From positions 7,081,203 through 7,145,202 of the forward strand of contig NZ_JAGINW010000001.1 in NCBI RefSeq assembly GCF_017876405.1: a DNA stretch of 64,000 nt, written 5' to 3'. Made by a program: the position numbers and the translations under genes. Within the stretch, counting starts at the first letter, position 1, and the number at the start of each line of letters is the position of its first letter. Source of the stretch: Kibdelosporangium banguiense (GTDB taxonomy: Bacteria; Actinomycetota; Actinomycetes; Mycobacteriales; Pseudonocardiaceae). The notes beneath the pieces are model-generated. The model was given only the letters and a program-made list of their open reading frames with translations. It did not search any database and was not told where the DNA came from. Of this stretch, positions 44,085 through 51,430 are shown in pieces.

Positions 44085-45164
44085 GTGGGTGTGCTGGTGC
44101 GTTCGGGTGGCTGGCGTGGTGCCCTGATGCGCAAGATGGTCTTTGCGGCTTTGGGTGCGTTGATCGCCGGCCTGCTCAGTGCTGGTCCCACGGCCGCCGA
44201 GGAAGGCCAGCCGGGTCAGACCGACCAGCCGACCACGGTCGCGGGCTTGATGGGCCGTTACAAGGACCTGAGCAACCAGGCCGAGCGCGTCAACGAGGAC
44301 CTGCTGCGCATCCAGGAGGAGCTCGAGGTCAAGCGCAACGAGTCGAAGCAGGCTGTGGAGCGCGCCGGAGCGGCACGCAAACAGGCCGACGACTCCCGCA
44401 GCCGGGTCACGCAGGCCCAGCAGGACAAGTCGAGGGTCGACGCGCTGATGTCCAGCGGCGGCGACCTCAACGCCCTCAACGCGTTCCTCACCAGCAACAG
44501 CCAAGCCGACATCGTCACGAGGATGCAGGCCGCGAGCATGGCCTCGCAGCTGAGCGGAACCGCCGCCCAGCAGGGCCGGATCGCCATCGTGGAAGCCGAG
44601 CGGGCCGTGAAGGACGCCGCCGCGGCCCAGACCGAGGCCCGCAAGACCGAGGCTGCCATCGAACTCGCAGCCGCTCAGGTGCAGCGCCGACGCGACGAGC
44701 TGGCAAAGCAGATCGCCCTCGTCCAGGGCGCGCTCGAGCGTCTCACCCCGCAGCAGAAGGCGTTGCTGCAGGACAACGGCGGCAGCGCGGTCGGCGTGAA
44801 GATCCCCGATGGTGACGTGGGCGCGGTGCTGCGGTACGCCCTTGCTCAGATCGGCCGCCCGTACGTGTGGGGCGCGATCGGACCGATTTCGTTCGACTGC
44901 TCCGGCCTCATGCAGACCGCATACAAGACCGTCGGTTACAACCTGCCGCGCGTCTCGATCCAGCAGGCGACCGTCGGCCAGTCGATCGCCCGCGCCGACA
45001 TCCGCGCCGGCGACATGATCTTCTACTACAGCCCGGTCCACCACGTCGCCATGGCGATCGACTCGAACCGGGCCGTGCACGCCCCCAGCGCGGGCCAGAA
45101 CGTCAAGATCGCCCAGATCGACGCCATCGGCCCGATCACGGTGATCCGCCGGGTGATGAACTAA
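44085..45164 (+). CDS. NlpC/P60 family peptidoglycan endopeptidase with coiled coil
   Basis: A 359-residue exported protein starting at GTG 44085 behind AAGGGGGATTGGC. A signal peptide (about residues 15-40, MRKMVFAALGALIAGLLSAGPTAA) is followed by a long coiled coil at about 55-230, rich in Ala, Glu and Lys. The C-terminal NlpC/P60 domain has the catalytic Cys272 in SFDCSGLMQTAYK and His in SPVHHVAMAID. It should cut the stem peptide of peptidoglycan, like RipA-type hydrolases. The coiled coil likely regulates or positions the enzyme, as in related proteins. It overlaps the convergent ROK gene by 4 bases. Confidence 0.93.
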   Translation: MGVLVRSGGWRGALMRKMVFAALGALIAGLLSAGPTAAEEGQPGQTDQPTTVAGLMGRYKDLSNQAERVNEDLLRIQEELEVKRNESKQAVERAGAARKQADDSRSRVTQAQQDKSRVDALMSSGGDLNALNAFLTSNSQADIVTRMQAASMASQLSGTAAQQGRIAIVEAERAVKDAAAAQTEARKTEAAIELAAAQVQRRRDELAKQIALVQGALERLTPQQKALLQDNGGSAVGVKIPDGDVGAVLRYALAQIGRPYVWGAIGPISFDCSGLMQTAYKTVGYNLPRVSIQQATVGQSIARADIRAGDMIFYYSPVHHVAMAIDSNRAVHAPSAGQNVKIAQIDAIGPITVIRRVMN

Positions 45165-46348
45165 CCCGGAACCGTGGCGGTGATGAACGGGTCCGGGTCG
45201 GCCACAATGGCCCGGACCGCTGAGGAGGCCGCCCCGCGAACGGCGGCCTCGGTGCCCAGAGTGGACGGCAGGATCCGCATCTGCGACCACGCGGCACTGA
45301 CCACACGCAACTCCAGTTCCTCCTGAAGCAGGTCGTGCAGCCACGGCTCGATCCGGGCGTAGGTGCCGCCGAGCACGATCGTCGGCAGGTCCAGCAGGTT
45401 GACCACATTGGACAGAGCGGTGCCCAGCCAGCGGGCGACCGACCGCACAGCGGTCAACGCCTTGCGATCGTTGGCCTGCAAGCGTTCTGTCAGTGTGTCG
45501 ATGTCCGGTGCGTCGGCCTGGCGCAGGATCGTGTCCTGGCCGGCCATGGTCTCCAGGCAGCCGCGGGCACCGCAGGAGCACTGTGGTCCCTTGGAATCGA
45601 CGGGCAGGTGCCCGATCTCCCCGCCGAAACCGCGGACTCCCTCGAACAGCGCGCCGTTCATGACGATCCCGGCGCCGATGCCGATTTCGCCGGACACGTG
45701 GACGAAGTCGCGTAGTTCCTCGTGGCCGCCGCTCCACATCTCGCTCAGTGCGGCGAAGTTGGCCTCGTTGCCGACCAGGATCGGCATGTCGGCGAGATCG
45801 GTCCGCTCCCGCAACTCGGCCTGGATGTCCACGTTGCGCCAGCCGAGGTTCGGCGCGGTCCGCAGGAATCCGGTGGACGACTCGACCAGGCCAGGGACAG
45901 CGACTCCGACGCCGCCCACGCGCACCGGCAGTTCGGCCACGGCCGTACGGATCGCGCGGGCGACCTTCACCAAGACTCGGTTCGGCGGCTGGGAGCGGTT
46001 GTCGACCGGGCGGATTCGCTGGCGGCTGACCGAGCCGGTCAAGTCGACCAGGCAGGTCGCGATGTAGTCGACGCCGATCTCGACGCCGAGCCCATGCGGA
46101 CCGGCGGGGGAGAGCGACAGTGCGGTTCCGCGGCGGCCGGGGCCGTCTCGGCGCGCGGGTTCGCCGTCCACAACGAGCTCGGCGGCGATGGCCCGGTCGA
46201 CAAGACTGGACACGGTCGCCTTGGTCAGCCCGGTGCGGGCGGCCACGCCGGCGCGGGAAATCCCAGGTGAATCCGCGATCGCGGCCAGCACGAGGGCGGA
46301 GTTGTGCCGGCGGACCGTGTGCTGACCGGCTGGCCGTGGCTGCGTCAC
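45161..46348 (-). CDS. ROK family transcriptional regulator (XylR-like)
   Basis: A 395-residue ROK protein. The N-terminal winged helix (residues 15-60, ISRAGVAARTGLTKATVSSLVDRAI) marks it as a repressor rather than a sugar kinase. The ROK signature and zinc site are in GGEIGHLPVDSKGPQCSCGARGCLETMAG. It is divergent from xylose isomerase, the classical arrangement of XylR, so xylose-dependent derepression is the obvious role. It overlaps the convergent NlpC/P60 gene by 4 bases. Confidence 0.9.
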   Translation of the reverse strand: MTQPRPAGQHTVRRHNSALVLAAIADSPGISRAGVAARTGLTKATVSSLVDRAIAAELVVDGEPARRDGPGRRGTALSLSPAGPHGLGVEIGVDYIATCLVDLTGSVSRQRIRPVDNRSQPPNRVLVKVARAIRTAVAELPVRVGGVGVAVPGLVESSTGFLRTAPNLGWRNVDIQAELRERTDLADMPILVGNEANFAALSEMWSGGHEELRDFVHVSGEIGIGAGIVMNGALFEGVRGFGGEIGHLPVDSKGPQCSCGARGCLETMAGQDTILRQADAPDIDTLTERLQANDRKALTAVRSVARWLGTALSNVVNLLDLPTIVLGGTYARIEPWLHDLLQEELELRVVSAAWSQMRILPSTLGTEAAVRGAASSAVRAIVADPDPFITATVPG

Positions 46349-46410
46349 AGCGTCATGCTAATTCGTGCGGCGCCTGAACGAACGGTTGCCTCGCCAGCGC
46401 GTCGCGGATA

Positions 46411-46440
46411 AGTTTAGGCATCGAACTATTTACTGTCGAT
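46411..46440. promoter_or_regulatory. Candidate xylose regulator site between ROK gene and xylA
   Basis: The only AT-rich stretch of the 105-base divergent gap lies here (AGTTTAGGCATCGAACTATT, then TACTGTCGATA). AGTT and AACT form a short inverted repeat. It ends just before the CAGGAG ribosome site of xylA. Assigning it to the neighbouring regulator is inference. Confidence 0.4.
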
Positions 46441-46453
46441 ATCAGGAGTCACC

Positions 46454-47623
46454 GTGGCGGATCTGCCTACACGTGAGGACAAGTTCAGTTTCGGTCTCTG
46501 GACCGTCGGCTGGCAGGCGGTCGACCCGTTCGGCACAGCCACCCGCGCCCCGCTGGACCCGGTCGAAGCGGTGACCAAGCTGGCCGAGCTGGGCGCCTAC
46601 GGGATCACCTTCCATGACGACGATTTGGTTCCGTTCGGCTCCGACGACACCGCGCGGGACCGGCAGATCAGTCGTTTCAAGCAGGCGCTGGCCGACACCG
46701 GCCTCGTGGTCCCGATGGCGACCACGAACCTGTTCACCCACCCGGTGTTCCGTGACGGCGGTCTGACAAGCAACGACCGCGCGGTCCGTCGCTACGCAAT
46801 CCGCAAGGTCATGCGCAACATGGACCTGGCCGCGGAACTCGGCGCGCAGACATATGTGTTGTGGGGAGGTCGCGAAGGCTCGGAGACCGACGCCGCGAAG
46901 GACGTCGCAGCCGCGCTCGACCGCTACCGCGAAGGCATCGACACACTCGCGCAGTACGTGATCGACCAGGGCTACGGCCTTCGTCTGGCGTTGGAGCCGA
47001 AGCCGAACGAGCCCCGCGGAGACATCTTCCTGCCCACGATCGGGCACGCGATCGCCTTCATCTCGACGCTTGAGCACCACGAGATGGTCGGCCTTAACCC
47101 GGAAGTCGGGCACGAGCAGATGGCCGGCCTGAACTTCGTGCACGGAATCGGCCAGGCCCTCTGGCAGGGCAAGCTGTTCCACATAGATCTCAACGGTCAG
47201 CACGGCCCCCGCTACGACCAGGACCTGATCTTCGGTCACGGAGACCTGATCTCGGCATTCTTCCTGGTGGACCTGCTGGAGAACGGCGGCTACGAAGGCC
47301 CCAGGCACTTCGACTACAAGCCGTTGCGAACCGAAGACAGCGAAGGCGTCTGGGCCAGCGCGGCCGCGAACATGAGCACATACCTGCTGCTCCGCGACCG
47401 CGTACGTGCCTACCGGGCAGACCCAGAGGTGCAGGAGGCGCTGGTGCAGTCTCGGGTACCGGAGCTGGCGGTCCCGACCTTGTCGCCGGGCGAATCGGTG
47501 GCGGACCTGCGCGCGGACCGCTCAGCCTTCGAGGACTTCGACCCGGACAAGGCCGCGGAACGCGGTTACGGCTTCGCCCGGCTGTCCCAGCTCGCGGTCG
47601 AGCACGTGCTGGGCGCCAGGTAG
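46454..47623 (+). CDS. xylA: Xylose isomerase
   Basis: A 389-residue enzyme of the class I xylose isomerase group of actinomycetes, starting at GTG 46454 behind CAGGAG. Motifs include FHDDD with the catalytic His near residue 54, the metal-site region LEPKPNEPRGDIFLPTIGHA, NPEVGHEQMAGLNF and FHIDLNGQ. It converts D-xylose to D-xylulose. Homologous actinobacterial enzymes also isomerise glucose. No xylulokinase or transporter gene is adjacent. The ROK-type regulator is divergent. A strong hairpin follows. Confidence 0.97.
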   Translation: MADLPTREDKFSFGLWTVGWQAVDPFGTATRAPLDPVEAVTKLAELGAYGITFHDDDLVPFGSDDTARDRQISRFKQALADTGLVVPMATTNLFTHPVFRDGGLTSNDRAVRRYAIRKVMRNMDLAAELGAQTYVLWGGREGSETDAAKDVAAALDRYREGIDTLAQYVIDQGYGLRLALEPKPNEPRGDIFLPTIGHAIAFISTLEHHEMVGLNPEVGHEQMAGLNFVHGIGQALWQGKLFHIDLNGQHGPRYDQDLIFGHGDLISAFFLVDLLENGGYEGPRHFDYKPLRTEDSEGVWASAAANMSTYLLLRDRVRAYRADPEVQEALVQSRVPELAVPTLSPGESVADLRADRSAFEDFDPDKAAERGYGFARLSQLAVEHVLGAR

Positions 47624-47631
47624 AAATCGTG

Positions 47632-47667
47632 CGGGCAGAGCGAGCCAGGGTTGGCTCACTCTGCCCG
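47632..47667. terminator. Bidirectional terminator after xylA
   Basis: A 16-base stem with one mismatch (CGGGCAGAGCGAGCCA against TGGCTCACTCTGCCCG) encloses a GGGT loop and starts 9 bases after the xylA stop. It overlaps the last codons and stop of the convergent DUF397 gene, so it can end transcription from both sides. Confidence 0.85.
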
Positions 47668-47844
47668 TAAGGCCGTGAGGAAGGTGGCCCAGGGAGCGGC
47701 CGGGAAGGTAAGGACGCCGGAAGAAGGACTCTTGGAGTCCCGAACAGCGGTGGAGAGGGGTGCGGAAGCCAGCTCAACACATGCGCCACCGCCGCCGCCT
47801 GAGCTGTAGCTGCTCTTCCGCCAGGTTGGTCCGGAACGATCCAT
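47656..47844 (-). CDS. DUF397 domain protein
   Basis: A 62-residue protein, the full size of the family. Typical features are WRKSSYSSGGGGGACVELA near the N-terminus, AVRDSKSP, and TFPAAPWATFLTAL. It begins 19 bases after the XRE regulator, with an AAGGAG ribosome site, which is the standard actinobacterial XRE-DUF397 pair. In such pairs the small protein is thought to interact with the regulator, as BldB/WhiJ-like systems do in Streptomyces development. Its 3' end lies within the bidirectional terminator. Confidence 0.92.
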   Translation of the reverse strand: MDRSGPTWRKSSYSSGGGGGACVELASAPLSTAVRDSKSPSSGVLTFPAAPWATFLTALRAE

Positions 47845-47862
47845 CGCCGAGCTCCTTGCTAG

Positions 47863-48705
47863 TCAGGGGCCATAGAGTTCCGTGATCAGCCGTTCGATCA
47901 GCGCGACCGAGCCCGCTGGGCTCAGTGCATCGGTGCGCAGCTGGTCGAAAACAATCCTAGCCTCTTGCACCTCTCTAGGGTTCTCGATGTGCATGGATCC
48001 GGATGCATATTCGACATACAGCAACTCGGGGTCTTCCGGATCTGGAAACCCCACAAGGATGAATGCTCCTTCCAGCGCACAGCGCGCCCCAGATCTGAGC
48101 GGGAGTACCTGGAGTGTCACTGTGCTCAACTGTGACATCCGGACGAGATGGCGCAGTTGCTTGCTCATGACATCGCAATCGCCGAACTCTCGATGCAGCG
48201 CGGCCTCATAGATGACCGCTGTCAGGCGCAGGGGCCGATCTTCGTCGATGAGCCTTCGCTGCCGGATGAGTCTCACCTCGGTGTGACTGGCAGCCTCGCT
48301 TTCGGTGAGCCGACCTTGATCGCGGAACAGTGCCTGCATGTATGCCTTTGTCTGCAGTAGGCCAGGGATGCTGGCCAAGATGCACTCCTGTACCTGCGCC
48401 GCCTCGGTTTCAATGTCGACATAGCCCAAGTCCTTGATCCTGAATGCCCTGAACCAGGGTGGTTTCAGTGCTTTCCTGGCCTCCTTCACCAGGTCTGGGT
48501 CGTAGTGGTCGTAGATGTCCATCAGGGAACGTACAAAGTGGACGTCCGCTTTGGTCTCGCCGGTCTCCATTCTGTGCAGGGCGCTTTTGGTCTTGTCCAG
48601 CCTGGGGGCTGCCTCTTCGATCGTCAGTCCTGCTTGCTCCCGGAGGCGGCGCAGTTTCGCGCCGAGCTTGCGGCGCAGGAAGGGGGGACGGGTCTGCTCG
48701 GTCAC
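47863..48705 (-). CDS. XRE family regulator with DUF5753 (WhiJ-like)
   Basis: A 280-residue protein from GTG 48705, preceded by GGGGAG at good spacing; the longer ORF start is rejected. The N-terminal HTH is LGAKLRRLREQAGLTIEEAAPRLDKTKSALHRMETGE. The rest is the DUF5753 domain (ILASIPGLLQTKAYMQALF, then RQRRLIDEDRPLRLTAVIYEAALHR and SQLSTVTLQVLPLRSGA). It forms a pair with the DUF397 gene immediately downstream. Many such pairs exist per genome; their targets are mostly unknown. Confidence 0.93.
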   Translation of the reverse strand: MTEQTRPPFLRRKLGAKLRRLREQAGLTIEEAAPRLDKTKSALHRMETGETKADVHFVRSLMDIYDHYDPDLVKEARKALKPPWFRAFRIKDLGYVDIETEAAQVQECILASIPGLLQTKAYMQALFRDQGRLTESEAASHTEVRLIRQRRLIDEDRPLRLTAVIYEAALHREFGDCDVMSKQLRHLVRMSQLSTVTLQVLPLRSGARCALEGAFILVGFPDPEDPELLYVEYASGSMHIENPREVQEARIVFDQLRTDALSPAGSVALIERLITELYGP

Positions 48706-48846
48706 GAAAACTCCCCGGATGCTCACTGAGTGTGTCCATGCTTGCATCCGGGTCTGACAAACCTGGGATTCCCGGCAACCGCGTTGTTGCACAGTCATGA
48801 CAGAACCTGGGTACTGCCGGGACATTCCGGTCGCACTGTGGCGGGT

Positions 48847-49551
48847 GTGAGTGACTCAGCGCGGGCCATCTCTTTGCGACTGTCTGTTGCCGTACTGCTT
48901 GCTGTGGCAACGGTCGTCACCTACTTGGTCCTGGTGCGTACTGCCGAAGGTCAGGCTACGGACCACACGGTTCTGTCCTGGTTCGATCCGACCTTGACTC
49001 GTATGTCCGGTGAGGTGCCGTGGCCGTTGAAGATTCCGGTGACCATGCTGTTCGCGGGCACGCTGTTCGTGGTGTGCGCGATCGGTCTGAGCCGTCGCGC
49101 GTACCGACGGACGGTCATGGCCGCCTTGCTCATGGGCGTCACCGCCGCGCTCGCGCAACTGTTGAAATCCAGCCTGGAACGCCCTGACCTGGCTCACCAG
49201 ATTCGGTACACCGAGAACAGTTTTCCCAGTGGGCACGTCACCGTCGCGGCGGTGTGCGTTTTCGCTCTGTTGCTGGTGGTGCCCGCCAATGTCCGGTTGA
49301 TCGTCGCTGCCCCGGGATTAGTGTGGATCGGTGCCGTCGGCGTATCCACGCTTGTTACCGGGTGGCACCGGCCGAGCGACTTCCTCGGCGCAGTGCTGCT
49401 TGCCGCCAGCTGCTATGCCGTCGCCACCGCATTCGTGGTCGAATCAACGCCCGCCCCCATTGATCGACCACAAGAACACGCATTAATGCGGCATTCGCTC
49501 AATGGCGTGAATACTGCAAAATCGACTGAATGGCTGGGGCCGAATGGGTGA
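48847..49551 (+). CDS. PAP2 superfamily membrane phosphatase
   Basis: A 234-residue membrane protein with about six hydrophobic helices. The PAP2 signature is complete: KSSLERPD (KxxxxxxRP type), FPSGHVTVAAV and TGWHRPSDFLGAVLLA (SRxxxxxHxxxD type). Such enzymes dephosphorylate lipid phosphates such as undecaprenyl diphosphate or phosphatidic acid at the outer membrane face. Start is ambiguous between GTG 48847 and GTG 48838; the ORF extends further upstream but into the divergent promoter. It is divergent from the XRE regulator. Confidence 0.9.
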   Translation: MSDSARAISLRLSVAVLLAVATVVTYLVLVRTAEGQATDHTVLSWFDPTLTRMSGEVPWPLKIPVTMLFAGTLFVVCAIGLSRRAYRRTVMAALLMGVTAALAQLLKSSLERPDLAHQIRYTENSFPSGHVTVAAVCVFALLLVVPANVRLIVAAPGLVWIGAVGVSTLVTGWHRPSDFLGAVLLAASCYAVATAFVVESTPAPIDRPQEHALMRHSLNGVNTAKSTEWLGPNG

Positions 49552-49646
49552 CGCTGCACCGTTCACGTAACAGCCGGTTGTGACTGTACGATCCTCGGGC
49601 GAGTCAGGTTCACAGGTGATCTTGAAAGCGGCGGGAGCGTACGGTT

Positions 49647-50489
49647 TTGGCGATACGGTCGCGGCTTGCCGATCGGGCTGGGCGGCTGTTGCTGATTGTG
49701 TTCGGCGTATTCTCCGTCGCGTTGATGACGCCAGGATCGGCCGCCGCCGAACAGGATGCCCCGGTCGTGTTCTGCCTGACTCCCGGTCGTCAGGAGTCAT
49801 TGGTCAAAGCGGCCGTCGCGCTTCGGTTGGCAGAGCCTGCGAAGACGCCCGACCGGCTGGCGGTGGCCGGTCAGGAATGGGACATCACCAAGTGGCGTGA
49901 TCAGCGCAACGATGATTTCAGCCGGGCGTGTGAGGCTTTGTTCAGCGTCGAACAGGTTGCCCGGCAGTCACCTGCGGCGTCGCCAGGCCCCAGTCTCCTG
50001 GCGACGCTCACGCCGTTCATTGTCGCGATCGGCACTGCGATCCTGGCTGTCCTGACCGCCACGTGGCGGGACAAGATCAGCCGCGGCAAGGTGCAGGCCG
50101 ACGCCCTGTTCGCCGCGGTCGGTGAGTTCCTCATTTCGAGCGATCGGTATATATCCGGATGGCTGGGAACCGGGAGCCGGCCCGATGACACCGCGATCCG
50201 GGAACATCGGGCGAAGCTGCTGGAGAAGCTCGGGCCGATCACGGCACAGCACAGTTGCTGGAAGGCGGTCGCGTATGTCCGTGACCAGCTGCGGACCGGC
50301 CCGTTCGGCCCCGAACTGACTACTGGCTGGGTCCAGCTGGACACCGATTCACGGGCTGTGCGGGTCGACGGCCTCAATTGCGGGCTTGCGACTTTGGATC
50401 ACACGATTGTGCAGGTCGCGCGTGGTCTGCTTCGCCCGTTCCGGTCGTTTTTCGTGCACCCCGCCGTACCGGCGGTGATGACATCATGA
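49647..50489 (+). CDS. Membrane protein of unknown function, first gene of ATPase cassette
   Basis: A 280-residue protein starting at TTG 49647 behind GGCGGGAG. A signal-anchor (about 13-34, LLLIVFGVFSVALMTPG) leads into an exported domain of about 80 residues with two cysteines, able to form a disulfide. A second hydrophobic helix (about 115-140, LLATLTPFIVAIGTAILAVLTATW) is followed by a 140-residue cytoplasmic domain. No family is recognised. Its stop overlaps the ATG of the next ATPase (ATGA), so the three genes to 53712 are co-translated. A membrane sensor or anchor for the two ATPases would fit. Confidence 0.75.
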   Translation: MAIRSRLADRAGRLLLIVFGVFSVALMTPGSAAAEQDAPVVFCLTPGRQESLVKAAVALRLAEPAKTPDRLAVAGQEWDITKWRDQRNDDFSRACEALFSVEQVARQSPAASPGPSLLATLTPFIVAIGTAILAVLTATWRDKISRGKVQADALFAAVGEFLISSDRYISGWLGTGSRPDDTAIREHRAKLLEKLGPITAQHSCWKAVAYVRDQLRTGPFGPELTTGWVQLDTDSRAVRVDGLNCGLATLDHTIVQVARGLLRPFRSFFVHPAVPAVMTS

Positions 50490-51430
50490 TCGAACCACTT
50501 GAACAGGCACATGCGATCAACCCGTTCCTGCTGCCACCATGTGGGGGTGTGCGTTCCAAGCCGCTGTGCCCATGGCGCGATCCCGAGCATGAGAGCTATT
50601 ACGTCGCGATCGCGGACAGCCAGGACGCGTTCGAGAAATTCAAGGCCCGTATGACCGATGTCGTCAGCCTCCAGCAACGCGGCCACTTCGTCCTCGTGGT
50701 CGGTGAACAGCGTTGCGGCAAGACGTCATTGATCAATCGGTGTGTTCATTGGCTTGACGGCGCTCTGCCCAAGACCGGCGTGCGGCCCGTGCGTGTCGAT
50801 CTGACTGGGGGCGCGCCGATCGGCAAGCCGCAGTCGGCCGCGAACCGAATGAAGTTCGTGTGCGAACGCATTCGCGACGAACTCGAAGTCGGCGACCAGC
50901 TGCTCACCGACAACGACCTGGAAAAGCTGGCGGCCATGACCGACCAGCCCGAGCGGTTCTTCCCCCGGCTGGGGCGAGTGCTCGCCGATTCGGTCGTCCT
51001 GGTCGTGCTGGTGCCGCGGATCCATGAGCTGATGGACGAGGTACTGGACTACGCGAGCATGGTCGGGCAGCGAATGATCCTGTTGAGCGAATCGTCCCTG
51101 TTGTCCGGCAAGGACGTCCTCGCCGCGGCGGACCCCGAGACCCAGCCGTTGGTTCTCGACGTCGGCGAGCTCAAAACGGATGACGCCATCGCCTTCGTCC
51201 GTGCCCGGCTGGCCCGGCCGGGGATCTATCCCATGGTGGCCGACGAGGTGTTCGAATGGCTGCGTAACGAGCAGCTCAAGTTTTACACGATCGGGTCGCT
51301 GCAGAGTGTCTTCTCGAGGTTATACGGCGATCTTCTGGAAAATGATCCGACCTATGGCACGGACCGCACGGTGGCACCCCCGGAGATCGTGAGGGCGTTA
51401 CTCCGTTATCTGCGGGAGAACGGGGATTGA
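50486..51430 (+). CDS. P-loop ATPase of unknown function (cassette gene 2)
   Basis: A 314-residue protein from ATG 50486, which overlaps the previous gene by 4 bases. Walker A is GEQRCGKT at residues 73-80. The expected Walker B strand (SVVLVVLVPRIHE) has no acidic residue at its end, so hydrolysis may be impaired or use another residue. The C-terminal part (VADEVFEWLRNEQLKFYTIGSLQSVFSRLYGDLL) resembles AAA+/STAND helical lids. I recognise no named family. It is sandwiched between a membrane protein and a larger ATPase and is translationally coupled to both, suggesting one complex. Confidence 0.8.
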   Translation: MIEPLEQAHAINPFLLPPCGGVRSKPLCPWRDPEHESYYVAIADSQDAFEKFKARMTDVVSLQQRGHFVLVVGEQRCGKTSLINRCVHWLDGALPKTGVRPVRVDLTGGAPIGKPQSAANRMKFVCERIRDELEVGDQLLTDNDLEKLAAMTDQPERFFPRLGRVLADSVVLVVLVPRIHELMDEVLDYASMVGQRMILLSESSLLSGKDVLAAADPETQPLVLDVGELKTDDAIAFVRARLARPGIYPMVADEVFEWLRNEQLKFYTIGSLQSVFSRLYGDLLENDPTYGTDRTVAPPEIVRALLRYLRENGD

